A DNA stretch of 64,000 nt from Opitutaceae bacterium (GCA_028284235.1 JANQSC010000077.1:54554-118553); one strand, 5' to 3'; positions 52,828 through 62,100 are shown, counted from the first letter of the stretch. The notes: generated from the letters alone by a model not told the origin. Numbers and translations are program-made.

Positions 52828-54321
52828 ATGCGCGGTCTAGCGATCATTTCGAAAATTTTAGCGGTATTCCTGCAGGCAATACACGCCGAATCATCGCCAC
52901 AAAACTGGCCGCAATTCAAAGGGGTCGGCAGCTTCGGGAGTGCCGGAGAGCAGACTATTCCCCATCAATTCGGACCGAATCACAACCTGCTTTGGCGCAT
53001 CGACGTTCCCGGAGGGAACGCCTCCCCGATCATTTGGGGAGACCAGATTTTCCTTGCCGGCTATCGCGGCCAGGAACGTCTCATGATCGCCATCGATCGT
53101 GGAGACGGGCGAACGCTCTGGGAACGATCAGTCCCCGCGCACAGCGAAGAGGAGTTCACGCATCGGCTGGCCGGGCCCGCCGAAGCCACTCCCTGCACCG
53201 ACGGCGAACGCGTTTACTTCTATTTCGGCAACTACGGCTTGGTCGCCCTCCATCTCGACGGAACCCTCGCCTGGGAAAAGCCGATGAGCCGGCCTCGATC
53301 CGGGATGGGTGTCGGAACGTCCCCGATTCTTGTCGACGACGCGCTCGTTCTTATTCGCGACGGCTCGGACGATCCCTGCGTGCTCTCCCTCGACCCCGCG
53401 ACAGGCGAGGAAATTTGGAAGCATCCACGCCTTGGATACCGGACGAGCCACTCGTCGCCCTTCGTCTGGGAAAACGAATTACGGACCGAACTGGTAATCG
53501 CCGGTACCACCTCGCTCGTCTCGCTCGATCCGCGAACGGGTCGACTCCTCTGGGAAGTCGAGGACACCAACGGATTCCCCTGCACCACGCCGACCGGCAA
53601 TGCGCAACGCTTGCTATTCCCGTCCTGGTCCGCCAACAGCTCGGGCGGGCGCGACACCTTGGAAGCGCACTTCGACGACGAACTCGAGTTTAGCGACGAC
53701 GAACTCGCCGATCCGAAACTCTTCTTCAAACGCTTCGACCAAAATAACGACCAGGCAATCGAACGCGAAGAACTTCCCCCCAGCCGCGCTCGCGACGTAT
53801 TCAAATGGCTCGACCGCAACGGCAACTCTCTCTGGGAACTCGACGAGTTTTCCGTGCTTCTCCGACCTCCTGGTCGAGGCAGAAATGTCATGGTCGCTAT
53901 CAAACCCGGCGGCGAAGGGCTCTTAAACGACACCGAGTACGTCGTCTGGGAACACCGCAAGCACCTTCCTTACGTCGCCTCTCCGCTGATCAGCGAAAAC
54001 CGAGTCTACCTCGTAAAGTCGCTCGGAGTCGTCTCCTGCCTGAACGTCCAGACGGGAGAGCCCTATTATTCCGGCGAACGCGCCGGCGTCAAAGGCGAGT
54101 ACTTCGCCTCCCCATTGAAAGTGGGCGACGCGATCCTGACCGCTTCCAGTCTCGGCTCGCTCATCCTTTTCAAAGACAGCGAAACCTTCGAACTAATCGC
54201 CACCAACTCCATTGACGAGGAGATCGTCGCCACCCCCGCCATTGTGGACAACACGCTTTACGTGCGTTCACTCGAGAGCCTGTGGGCGTTTAAGGGTCCG
54301 AGGAATAAGGCTGAAGAGTGA
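52828..54321 (+). CDS. PQQ-propeller protein with inserted EF-hands
   Basis: A 497-residue secreted beta-propeller resembling BamB/quinoprotein repeats. It has a leader (about 1-20), then NWPQFKGVGSFGSAG and repeated blade motifs (DGRTLWE, GTLAWEKPM, TGEEIWKHP, TGRLLWEVED). Between blades, about residues 290-350, sits an EF-hand pair: FDQNNDQAIEREEL is a good calcium loop and LDRNGNSLWELDEF a second one. EF-hand inserts in such propellers are a recurring planctomycete/verrucomicrobial theme. No cofactor-binding set for PQQ is evident, so the role may be binding or scaffolding rather than catalysis. It ends the co-directional catabolic group. Confidence 0.85.
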   Translation: MRGLAIISKILAVFLQAIHAESSPQNWPQFKGVGSFGSAGEQTIPHQFGPNHNLLWRIDVPGGNASPIIWGDQIFLAGYRGQERLMIAIDRGDGRTLWERSVPAHSEEEFTHRLAGPAEATPCTDGERVYFYFGNYGLVALHLDGTLAWEKPMSRPRSGMGVGTSPILVDDALVLIRDGSDDPCVLSLDPATGEEIWKHPRLGYRTSHSSPFVWENELRTELVIAGTTSLVSLDPRTGRLLWEVEDTNGFPCTTPTGNAQRLLFPSWSANSSGGRDTLEAHFDDELEFSDDELADPKLFFKRFDQNNDQAIEREELPPSRARDVFKWLDRNGNSLWELDEFSVLLRPPGRGRNVMVAIKPGGEGLLNDTEYVVWEHRKHLPYVASPLISENRVYLVKSLGVVSCLNVQTGEPYYSGERAGVKGEYFASPLKVGDAILTASSLGSLILFKDSETFELIATNSIDEEIVATPAIVDNTLYVRSLESLWAFKGPRNKAEE

Positions 54322-54330
54322 ATTAAATAC

Positions 54331-54440
54331 GTAGGGCTGGCGCTTGCGCCACGCCGCGTCGTCTTGATCTTCATTCGCGGCATCCGTCTTCGCTCGTCAA
54401 GCTTCGCCGAGACATGTGGCGCAAGCGCCAGCCCTACATC
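54331..54440. repeat. REPIN: two facing GTAGGGCTGGCGC repeats
   Basis: GTAGGGCTGGCGCTTGCGCCAC (54331 on) faces GTGGCGCAAGCGCCAGCCCTAC (54418-54439) across about 65 bp. These are almost perfect inverted copies of one REP unit, the standard RAYT-mobilised REPIN layout. It exactly fills the space between two convergent stops (54321 and 54448). Confidence 0.8.
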
Positions 54441-54447
54441 TACTCCC

Positions 54448-56004
54448 TCAGTCCTCCATCCACTCCAGTTCCGGCCATCGAACGGGACCGTCGTTCCGCT
54501 GAGGCGCGCCAGGCGTGCTTCGACCCTCGTCAACGTACTTCGTTAACAATCGCTTTAGCGCGTCCACTTTCTCTGGATACGCGGACTCGAGATTCTCGGA
54601 CTCCGCAGGATCGTCTTTCAAATTGTACAATTGAAATCGAGGCAGGCTCTCCATCTCTTCTGGCTCGCTCGGATAGGCCCAGCCTCCAGAGCCCGGCCAT
54701 AGAATCAACTTCCAGTCGCCTTGGCGAATGGCAAATCGGCCTCCGCTCGAGTGCAGGACAGTCGCCTCTCGGATAGGCGACGCCGTTTCCTCGCCCAACA
54801 AGGCTGGCAGGATATTATAGCTGTCCTCGGCCGCGTCGTCCGGCAGCTCCTTGTCAAGCAACGCAGCCGCCGTCGCCATGAAGTCTGTCGTGCAAATCGT
54901 CTCGTCAGATTCGGATCCAGGAGCAATTCTACCCGGCCAGACGGCGACGAACGGGACGCGATGACCCCCCTCGTATATATCGAACTTCTTGCCGCGATAA
55001 ATGTAGCTCCCGTTGTGACCCGCCAAAGGCAATTCGTCGTCGTCGAAATCCGCCCGGGGAGACTGACCATTGTCGCTCGTAAAGACGACGAGCGTGTTCT
55101 CCAATCGGTCGTCGTCTTCAATGACGCTTACGATCTGGCCGACGATGTCGTCCACCATCAAAACAAAATCACCATAGGCGTTTGTATTGCTTTTTCCAAT
55201 ATACTCCGTCGGCGGAATGATGGGAGCATGCGGAGCCGTCAACGCGCAATAGAGGAAAAACGGCTTCCCATCCTGAGCACGGTCTTCGATATAGGAAACC
55301 GATCGACGGGCGATGTTCGACAAAGTATCCACGTGGTCAAAATCGGGCGCTTTGGGCCCTTTACGCCAAAACGCCTTTTCATCGTAGTTCACCGAAACGC
55401 TATCAGGCAGAGCCGTCGGACGACTATTCTCCACATAGACAAAGGGGGGCGATGAAAGCGACGCCATCGTGCCGAAGGAGTAGATGAAGCCATGGTTCTC
55501 GGGTCCATTGCGAATTCGTTTCCGGAAGTCGATGACCCGCCGAACCTTCCCGTCGTAATCTACTTCGTCGTCGCCGTGGTACTGCCAGTTCCAGCCTAAA
55601 TGCCACTTTCCAATGAGGCCGGTGTGGTAGCCCGCATTCTTGAAGAGCTCCGCGATCGTCAGTCGACTATTAGCTATAAGTGGCTCGGAGTACCCGTCGT
55701 ATCCACTTTTCTTCAACACCGTTCGCCAACTGTAGCGTCCTGTAAGAATTCCATAACGCGTAGGCGTGCACAGAGCGGCATTGGTGTGAGCGTCGTTAAA
55801 CATCCGGCCTCGGGAGGCGAGTCGGTCGATGTGCGGAGTCTTCCACGCCGACCGCTCATTGTAGGCCGACACATCGCCAATCCCCAGATCGTCAGCGAGA
55901 ATGATCACCAAATTGGGGGGATCGTCCGCCTGTGAAGTTGAAGTCAAGGCGGCCGCAACCACCACAAGCCAAAGGCGCGTGAAAAATCGGTTTTTCTTTT
56001 TCAT
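54448..56004 (-). CDS. Secreted sulfatase
   Basis: A 518-residue type I sulfatase with signal peptide MKKKNRFFTRLWLVVVAAAL (in part). The formylglycine site is CTPTR (C79), followed by YGILTGRYSWRT, with LADDLGIGDVSAYN as the metal site. FTSDNGQSPRADFDDDELP and GKFDIYEGGHR-like FDIYEGGHRVPF fit arylsulfatase A-like S1_15/S1_16-type enzymes. The start codon follows directly on the TAG of the epimerase gene (zero spacing), so the two are translated from one message. The REPIN lies just past its stop. Confidence 0.9.
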   Translation of the reverse strand: MKKKNRFFTRLWLVVVAAALTSTSQADDPPNLVIILADDLGIGDVSAYNERSAWKTPHIDRLASRGRMFNDAHTNAALCTPTRYGILTGRYSWRTVLKKSGYDGYSEPLIANSRLTIAELFKNAGYHTGLIGKWHLGWNWQYHGDDEVDYDGKVRRVIDFRKRIRNGPENHGFIYSFGTMASLSSPPFVYVENSRPTALPDSVSVNYDEKAFWRKGPKAPDFDHVDTLSNIARRSVSYIEDRAQDGKPFFLYCALTAPHAPIIPPTEYIGKSNTNAYGDFVLMVDDIVGQIVSVIEDDDRLENTLVVFTSDNGQSPRADFDDDELPLAGHNGSYIYRGKKFDIYEGGHRVPFVAVWPGRIAPGSESDETICTTDFMATAAALLDKELPDDAAEDSYNILPALLGEETASPIREATVLHSSGGRFAIRQGDWKLILWPGSGGWAYPSEPEEMESLPRFQLYNLKDDPAESENLESAYPEKVDALKRLLTKYVDEGRSTPGAPQRNDGPVRWPELEWMED

Positions 56005-56886
56005 CTATTTACTGTTTAGAATTCCTTTCTGTCGTTCGAACGCCTCCGCCAGTGTCTTTGGTTGACGCCAACCCAGTTCGTCCTCCGCCCGGGAGCAGTC
56101 CACTAACGAGTCCCACTGCTCCAACGGCCGCCGCCATGAAATATGGGCAAGCTGCTCATTCACCACCTCGCGCGTCGAGCGCTGTTCCAAATTGTCGCGC
56201 GACGCGACGAAGTACTGGCTGTACCCCTTGATATTTGATTTCAGCGCCTCGACCGTAGCTTCAGCTGCCGATCTCATTGGTAGGTAAGTGTATCCATCAA
56301 AGCACTTCCCTCGCTCGATTCCTCCTTGAACGTGCGCGGTCTCCACGAGTTCGTCACTAAGCAGCCAAGGAAAGCGAATCGCAATGGCTGAAACGGTTCC
56401 CCCCTTAGTCAACGACTTCAGCATATTCTCACCCGTCTCCTTACTAAATGCGTAACTGTTCCTGGGATACGTCGGCATGTCGGAGTCAATAGGTAAGTAG
56501 GGGAATACAATATCCTGCTTCTCCCGATCCGGCACTGAGTGGATTCCATTGAAAACCTGTATGGAGCTGGAATAGACAATCATTCGAACCCCGGATTCCG
56601 AAGCGGCGCCAAACAGATTGCGGCACATTTCCACGTTCTCGTCGTACAGTTTCCCGGGCCAATCGCTAAAGTGCTCCGCGCAATTGGCAAAATGGGCAAC
56701 CGCGTCTATTTTTTCCACGAGACGGTTACATGTGGTCCGATCCAGCCGTTCAACGACTTCAACGGGATATCCCAATTCCGCGTCGACTACTTTGTCCACC
56801 GCTCTGAATTCGATCCCTTCCTGCATCAACAGACTGCAAACGCTTCGACCCAACTGACCCGACGCTCCTGTAACGAGAACTTTCAT
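56005..56886 (-). CDS. NAD-dependent epimerase/dehydratase (extended SDR)
   Basis: A 293-residue extended-SDR enzyme. The nucleotide motif is VTGASGQLGRSV (GxxGxxG), and the active-site pair is in NSYAFSKETGE (YxxxK), with the Ser in IVYSSSIQVF. This suits uronate dehydrogenase- or UDP-sugar-epimerase-like enzymes working on a nucleotide sugar, free uronate or deoxysugar in the cytoplasm. It lies between the LacI regulator (42 bp upstream) and a sulfatase (no gap), so it belongs to the same catabolic operon. Confidence 0.88.
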   Translation of the reverse strand: MKVLVTGASGQLGRSVCSLLMQEGIEFRAVDKVVDAELGYPVEVVERLDRTTCNRLVEKIDAVAHFANCAEHFSDWPGKLYDENVEMCRNLFGAASESGVRMIVYSSSIQVFNGIHSVPDREKQDIVFPYLPIDSDMPTYPRNSYAFSKETGENMLKSLTKGGTVSAIAIRFPWLLSDELVETAHVQGGIERGKCFDGYTYLPMRSAAEATVEALKSNIKGYSQYFVASRDNLEQRSTREVVNEQLAHISWRRPLEQWDSLVDCSRAEDELGWRQPKTLAEAFERQKGILNSK

Positions 56887-56928
56887 ACAAACTCTAAAAT
56901 AATCTCTCAGGGATTAACCCGACCTCCC

Positions 56929-57999
56929 CTATTTCGTAGTCCTCAATTTGATGGGTCGAGCCCTACCCACTTTTCGAAGTGTGTTTCCTTCTCGAAAGTG
57001 GCTGTCCACGAGCACCACCTTCGGGTTTTCCGGCACGCCCGAATGATTAAGGTTGATATCGGAGAAGGTCAGCTTGAGCGCTTCGCTTCCAACCAAGTCG
57101 TGTCGATGATCGACGCCCGACGCATGCTCGTGATCTTCGGAGAGCTCCAGACTGGCGAATCCCATCGACTCGGGCATCCGGTATCCGAGGTTCTCCAGAA
57201 TTCGATAGACCATTCCCGAACTCACCACTACGTCAGGCTTATACTTGTCCATCCATTTTTGGATACCGACCACACCCACATCTCGACGCCGTAAAATCGG
57301 AATGCGTAGCGACTCGTCAATCAACGTGGAATAAAAAAGGAACGAAGACGAATAAAGCTTGTGGCCGATCCCCCCCGAAGCATAGGTCATGATGAACCCG
57401 ACTCGCTTGTAGCCCAAGCGGCACACGCGCTCCAATAGCTCGTCCATCATTTGCAAATAGTCGGGACAGGCGCGATTGATCGTAGGCGTGATTATACTGT
57501 ATCCCGGTGTCGATACGCAGAATCCGCTTATATCCATTTCGAACTTCCCCACACCGGTCTGAAAAGGCATGACCACGACTCCCTTTATCCCGCGGGCGAC
57601 TAGAATATCGCGCAGCCGCTTCAGGCTCACGCCGAGATCTTTCAAATACATGAAGTCCACCCCGTATCCGTTTTTCTTCGCCTCCGCTTCCACCCCGCGG
57701 GTCAACGAGACCATGCGTGGGTAGCTTTTCAGCTCCGACTTGTGTATGTCCGAAATAATGACGGCGATCGTCGACATGCGCTCTTTCGATCGAAACGTCC
57801 GCATATGCTCCATCAGCTCGGCGACGCGCCCGTCCTTGACGTAGCCAATCCGTTCCGCCGCTTGCTGAATCTCCTCCCGCCGGCGTTTTGACACTTTGGG
57901 GCTGTTGCGCAAGGCGAGCGACACCGCCGAGACCGATACACCCACTTCCCGAGCGAGGTCCCGCATGCTCACACGACTGCTTTCAGATTTTGGGCTCAT
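56929..57999 (-). CDS. LacI-family transcriptional regulator
   Basis: A 356-residue repressor with the LacI helix-turn-helix VSMRDLAREVGVSVSAVSLALRN (in part) and hinge SPKVSKRRREEIQQAAERIGY (in part), followed by a periplasmic-binding-like effector domain. GGAG lies just ahead of the ATG (AAAGGAGAACTACACTTATG), a good ribosome-binding site. It is in the middle of the SSS/LacI/epimerase/sulfatase set on one strand and most likely senses a sugar of that pathway. Its effector domain lacks the normal ending and is somewhat divergent. Candidate sites in this window: the palindromes at 32397, 37731 and 59853. Confidence 0.9.
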   Translation of the reverse strand: MSPKSESSRVSMRDLAREVGVSVSAVSLALRNSPKVSKRRREEIQQAAERIGYVKDGRVAELMEHMRTFRSKERMSTIAVIISDIHKSELKSYPRMVSLTRGVEAEAKKNGYGVDFMYLKDLGVSLKRLRDILVARGIKGVVVMPFQTGVGKFEMDISGFCVSTPGYSIITPTINRACPDYLQMMDELLERVCRLGYKRVGFIMTYASGGIGHKLYSSSFLFYSTLIDESLRIPILRRRDVGVVGIQKWMDKYKPDVVVSSGMVYRILENLGYRMPESMGFASLELSEDHEHASGVDHRHDLVGSEALKLTFSDINLNHSGVPENPKVVLVDSHFREGNTLRKVGRARPIKLRTTK

Positions 58000-58037
58000 A
58001 AGTGTAGTTCTCCTTTCTCGTTCACCACATCAACTCC

Positions 58038-59720
58038 TCATACATTCGCAGTTTGTTCTCTGACTCCTCGCAATATCCACCCTCCTGCCAGAGCAACGCA
58101 AGCGCCGACACAGGCGACCAAGAAGCGTCCCGTATCCGAAGCAAGGCCCAGCCCCGCGATCAAGCATCCCGTCGCCAAGATTCCAATACCAATCACGCGT
58201 ACACCGTGTACATTCTCGCGACTGGGTTCGCCACTCTCGGCTCTGCTTTCCGCAATTTGAGATTCCGCTCGAATTCTCTCGACGCGAGCCGCTTCGTACT
58301 CGCGGAATTGCGGGGTGTCGACTACCGTTCGAGCCGCGTAGGTTTCATAGACCGCCATCAAGGCCAAAGGCAGCAATGCTCCAAGAGCCATTGATTGAGC
58401 CTGAGTCAAATCGTGGACGCCACTCCATTTGAAAAACGAGTTCACGGCGAGGCAAATAAGCGTGACGCCCAAAACAGTCCGCCCGGTGTGGCGTTTGGAG
58501 AACAGGGCCCAGAGCATCGGAATGTACATCGCTCCGCCGGTAATCGCCCCCACCGCCCAGATCACGCTCAAAATCCCTCCCATGTGGTCCACCAGCAAAG
58601 CGATGAACAAAGTCGCTAGCCCGAACAGCGTCGTGGACAAGCGAGCGACGTAGATAAGCTGCTTTTCCGAGGCGTTCGGCTTTATCGACTTGTAAAGGTC
58701 GTTGGTGAACACACCCGACATGATATTCAAAGTCGTGTTTACCGAGCTGGCAGTGGCGAAAATCATCGCGCCGACCATCAACCCCAGCATCCCCATCGGG
58801 AGCACCTCCTTGGACATGAACATGTAGGCGTGGTTCGCCTCCCCGGCGTCGATGTCCAAGGCGGGATTGTAGATGCGGTAAATCATGGGCGGCAGCATCC
58901 AGATAACTGGGCTGACAATGTACAAGCAGCCAAAGAGCATCGCCACTTTTTTGGAATCCTTGGGCGTTCTCACGCTCGTATAGCGCTGCACGTACGCCCA
59001 ATTGCCTGCGATGAAACACAGATTGTAGAGCCCGAATCCGATGTAGAAAAGCGGCGTGATCTCGCCCGTCGTGAAATTGAAAAACCCATCTGGCGAGCTG
59101 GCAAGAAATCCGTCCAGTCCGCCTATTCTGTCGAAGGCGATCGGGACGATAATGACTACTGCCGCCGTCAGTATTATAAATTGCAATACGTCGGTAACGA
59201 TGACCGCCCACAAGCCGCCCGTCGCCGTGTAAAGCACGATCACCAACGCCAGAAACACCACCGCGTATTCGAAGGGAATGCCCGTCGCCCCTTCCACGAT
59301 CTTGGCAACGGGGTACAGAAACGCCCCGCTGGTGAAAACGGAAATCGCCACGAACAAGTAGGTGTAGGCCTTCTTCACGCCTTCCCCCAGCCGGGCTCCG
59401 ATAAACTCCGCTCCCGTGAGCACGCCCGTGTTTCGCCACCGGGCCGCGATGAATCCCGCGATGGCGAAACCCGCCAAACACATAGTCCATTGAATGCCCA
59501 CCGATACCCATCCGTGAATGTACGCCAGCGATCCCCAAGCCACGAACGTGCCCGCCGAAAAAAAGCTCATGAACAAGGAAAGCCCATTGATCCACCAAGG
59601 CACGGCGCCGCCGCCCGCGAAGAAGGTCTTCATGTTCTTCCCCGTCCGGGAAAACGACATCCCCGCCGCTAGCACGCCAAACGTGAAGACGAAGATCACT
59701 ATATAGTCCAACTTCGACAT
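58038..59720 (-). CDS. Sodium/solute symporter (SSS family)
   Basis: A 560-residue sodium-driven uptake transporter with about 13 helices. The opening GVLAAGMSFSRTGKNMKTFFAGGGAVPWWINGLSLFMSFFSAGTFVAWGSLAY (in part) is related to that of the other two SSS genes here but is the most divergent. GGLWAVIVTDVLQFI and IFATASSVNTTLNIMSGVF are the LeuT-fold core segments. It is first in a same-strand set: symporter, LacI (38 bp away), epimerase and sulfatase, so its substrate is probably the effector sugar of that LacI protein. Confidence 0.9.
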   Translation of the reverse strand: MSKLDYIVIFVFTFGVLAAGMSFSRTGKNMKTFFAGGGAVPWWINGLSLFMSFFSAGTFVAWGSLAYIHGWVSVGIQWTMCLAGFAIAGFIAARWRNTGVLTGAEFIGARLGEGVKKAYTYLFVAISVFTSGAFLYPVAKIVEGATGIPFEYAVVFLALVIVLYTATGGLWAVIVTDVLQFIILTAAVVIIVPIAFDRIGGLDGFLASSPDGFFNFTTGEITPLFYIGFGLYNLCFIAGNWAYVQRYTSVRTPKDSKKVAMLFGCLYIVSPVIWMLPPMIYRIYNPALDIDAGEANHAYMFMSKEVLPMGMLGLMVGAMIFATASSVNTTLNIMSGVFTNDLYKSIKPNASEKQLIYVARLSTTLFGLATLFIALLVDHMGGILSVIWAVGAITGGAMYIPMLWALFSKRHTGRTVLGVTLICLAVNSFFKWSGVHDLTQAQSMALGALLPLALMAVYETYAARTVVDTPQFREYEAARVERIRAESQIAESRAESGEPSRENVHGVRVIGIGILATGCLIAGLGLASDTGRFLVACVGACVALAGGWILRGVREQTANV

Positions 59721-59852
59721 GGGCAGGAAGAGATTCGGCGAGGCTAGGTGAAGGTCAGGGGTAGAAAGGGTTTTCAGGCGCGGATCCGCCGTTTGGAGAA
59801 CGGTTGACCAAGACTATCCCACTCACTGAATCAATAATCGAACGCCATGGAG

Positions 59853-59865
59853 GTCAACAGTTGAC
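59853..59865. promoter_or_regulatory. Short palindrome GTCAAC-a-GTTGAC
   Basis: A perfect 6+6 inverted repeat with one spacer base, in the 223-bp gap between the SSS symporter start (59720) and the SLC13 stop (59944), 133 bp upstream of the symporter. It might be an operator for the LacI protein, but it is short and could be chance. No other structure is seen in this gap. Confidence 0.25.
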
Positions 59866-59943
59866 TAACTTTGTTCATCGCACGCCGAATTCAGTGTTTT
59901 CCGTTCGAAACAGCCCGTCGACGGGCTACAGCTCGCCACGCTT

Positions 59944-61725
59944 CTAAAGCGGCCAGAAAAAGAGGATCGCCGGCAATCCGACCAACACGACGAGTATCTC
60001 CAAGGGAAGGCCCATCCGCCAGTAGTCCCCGAACTGGTAGCCACCGGGGCCCATAATGATCGTGTTGTTCTTGTGCCCAATCGGAGTCAAGAACGCGCAA
60101 GACGCCGCCACCGCGACCGCCATGAGAAACGCGTCCGGATTGGCCCCCAGGCGATTGGCGATCTCCACGCCGATCGGCGCCGCGATCAAGGCCGTCGCCA
60201 CGTTGTTGAGCACGTCCGACAAGGTCATCGTCACAATCATCAACACCGCCAGCACCAGAATCGTCGGGAATCCGGACGTCCAATTCACAATCTGGCTGGC
60301 GATAATATCCGTGCCGCCGCTCGCCTCCAGGGCCGCGCCAATCGGGATCATCGAAGCCAGCAACACAATCACCGACCACTCCACGGACTGATACACTTGC
60401 TTCAGGCTCACAATTTTGATGGCGATGAAGGCTACGACCACCGCTGCCAGAGCAAGCGGCAAGTACACCCAGCCCATCGCCGAACCAAGTATCGCTGCCG
60501 CGAATACGCCGACCGAAAGCCACGCTTTGCTTCGCTGCACGATCTCGAGCCCCCGGTCCGCCAAAGGAAGGCACTCCAGCCATTCCACCACGTCGGGCAA
60601 CCGGTCCTCCGGACCCTGCAAGAGAAGCAAGTCGCCGGCCTGAATCCGAACTTTGCGCAAACGCTCGTGGATTTGGCGACCGTTTCTCGAGATTCCCAAC
60701 AAAATGACGCCTTGCCGATAGAGCAGCCGAACATCCATAGCGGAACGACCCGCGATTCGACTGTCGGGGGGAACGGCGACCTCGATCAAGGCGGTGCTGC
60801 CGGCAGCGATTTCCTCGTGCTTCTTCGTCTGGCTGTAGGTCAATCCCCCTTCGCCTAAAAACTGATCGATCGCCTCCGGGCCGCCTTCGATGACAAGAAT
60901 GTCGCCCTTGCGCATCGTCTCGCGACGGACACTCCCCGGCAATCGCTTCCCGCGGCGAACGAGACCCAGGACTTGGACGTCCTTGTCGTCCGCGACCGCC
61001 TCCGCCTCGCTCACGCGCTCCCCGACAAACCGGGACTCCTCCGGTATTGAAAGTTCGGACACATAGCCTTCGAGGTCCTGCAATTTGGATACGGAATCGT
61101 TCTTGCCACGAGCGGTGGGGATGAGTCGCCACCCCACCAGAGCCACGAACAATACGCCGACCACCGCCACGATCAGCCCGACCGGAGCGAAATCGAACAT
61201 ACCGTACGGCTCTCCCAACGCGTCTTCGCGAAAGGTAGCGATCACTACATTGGGCGGGGTCCCGATCAAGGTGATCATTCCACCCAGTATCGAAGCGAAG
61301 GAAAGCGGCATAAGCGTCAGGGCCGGGCTTCGCTTGGCCTTCGTCGCGGTTTGAATGTCCATCGGCATGAGCAACGCCAAAGCCGCCACATTGTTCATAA
61401 TCGCCGAAAGCAAGGCCGCCACGCCCGACATAATTCCGATGTGGGCGCCCAAAGAGCGAGAGGAGTCGATCAACTTCTTGGCGAGCAGCTCGATCGCCCC
61501 GGAACGGTTCAACCCCTTGCTAATAATCAAAACCAAAGCGATAATCACCACCGCCGGATGACCGAAACCCGAAAACACGTCTTCCTTTGGGACAACTCCC
61601 AGCAAGTAGGCGACCACCAGAGCTGTGAACGCTACCAAGTCGTAGCGGAATCTTCCCCACAGCAAGAACCCGAAGATCAGCGCGATGAGGCCGAAGAGCG
61701 TAATCTGGTCAAACGAAAGATCCAT
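59944..61725 (-). CDS. SLC13-type permease with two RCK_C domains
   Basis: A 593-residue membrane protein of the ArsB/DASS superfamily. N- and C-terminal helix bundles (about 1-190 and 415-593) carry GMITLIGTPPNVVIA and PIGHKNNTIIMGPGGYQFGDYW (in part), the re-entrant loop motifs of this group. Between them are two TrkA-C (RCK_C) regulatory domains (about 215-300 and 305-390, with GLVRRGKRLPGSVRRETMRKGD and RLRKVRIQAGDLLLLQGPED). Algal and bacterial members with this layout transport sulfate. In a region with seven sulfatases a sulfate exporter or importer role is attractive, but the sequence does not prove it. Confidence 0.85.
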   Translation of the reverse strand: MDLSFDQITLFGLIALIFGFLLWGRFRYDLVAFTALVVAYLLGVVPKEDVFSGFGHPAVVIIALVLIISKGLNRSGAIELLAKKLIDSSRSLGAHIGIMSGVAALLSAIMNNVAALALLMPMDIQTATKAKRSPALTLMPLSFASILGGMITLIGTPPNVVIATFREDALGEPYGMFDFAPVGLIVAVVGVLFVALVGWRLIPTARGKNDSVSKLQDLEGYVSELSIPEESRFVGERVSEAEAVADDKDVQVLGLVRRGKRLPGSVRRETMRKGDILVIEGGPEAIDQFLGEGGLTYSQTKKHEEIAAGSTALIEVAVPPDSRIAGRSAMDVRLLYRQGVILLGISRNGRQIHERLRKVRIQAGDLLLLQGPEDRLPDVVEWLECLPLADRGLEIVQRSKAWLSVGVFAAAILGSAMGWVYLPLALAAVVVAFIAIKIVSLKQVYQSVEWSVIVLLASMIPIGAALEASGGTDIIASQIVNWTSGFPTILVLAVLMIVTMTLSDVLNNVATALIAAPIGVEIANRLGANPDAFLMAVAVAASCAFLTPIGHKNNTIIMGPGGYQFGDYWRMGLPLEILVVLVGLPAILFFWPL

Positions 61726-61811
61726 AAACCAATCCCGCCCTTATCGTAGATTTAAGCGACCGCCTCAACACCTTTCCTAAAACAGATGGTAACTGATCAG
61801 CATACCTACAT

Positions 61812-61840
61812 AAGGTGGAACGCGCCGTCCCGACGCGTTC
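61812..61840. repeat. AGGTGGAACGCGCC palindromic repeat, copy 2
   Basis: AAGGTGGAACGCGCCGTCCCGACGCGTTC, a near-copy of the repeat at 26198-26224 with one stem change (GGCGCGTT becomes GACGCGTT). No T-run follows here, so a terminator role for the family is not general. Confidence 0.6.
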
Positions 61841-61925
61841 GCTCCATCGATGAACGCGAGATTGTAGCAACGTATCAACTAGACAGTGACGAGTGTAGTA
61901 GTCGTTGATTCCCCATTTTATTCAA

Positions 61926-62100
61926 AATCCTTGTCCAGGCCCTCAAAGAGGGACGGGATCCTTGTGACGCGGCATAGCGCGTCATTTCGCCGCGAGGCGA
62001 CTGTTAAGCTAATTTTTATAAACAGTGATCTCTTCGAGATCAAATTCCATCCCCCGAGCGGGATGGAACCAGGATCTGTCCTTGCAGGACAGACAAGGTC
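61926..62100 (+). repeat. Multi-hairpin repeat element, permuted copy D
   Basis: ATCCTTGTCC...GGGACGGGATCCTTGTGACGC, GCGTCATTTCGCCgcgaGGCGACTGTTAA (right-half modules) are followed, after about 14 bp, by AAACAGTGATCTC-ttc-GAGATCAAATTCC, ATCCC/GGGAT and TGTCCttgcAGGACA hairpins (left-half modules). The permuted order matches copy C. Stem sequences differ between copies but remain paired. Confidence 0.65.

Noticed and set aside
58345-59598. 417-residue minus-strand ORF
   Set aside because: Same strand as an SSS symporter but another frame; Gly/Arg/His-rich, lacks membrane helices, and the symporter frame is certain.
59891-61132. 413-residue minus-strand ORF
   Set aside because: Frame-shifted shadow of the SLC13 permease gene, with the low-complexity Arg/Gly/Ser composition expected of a wrong frame.
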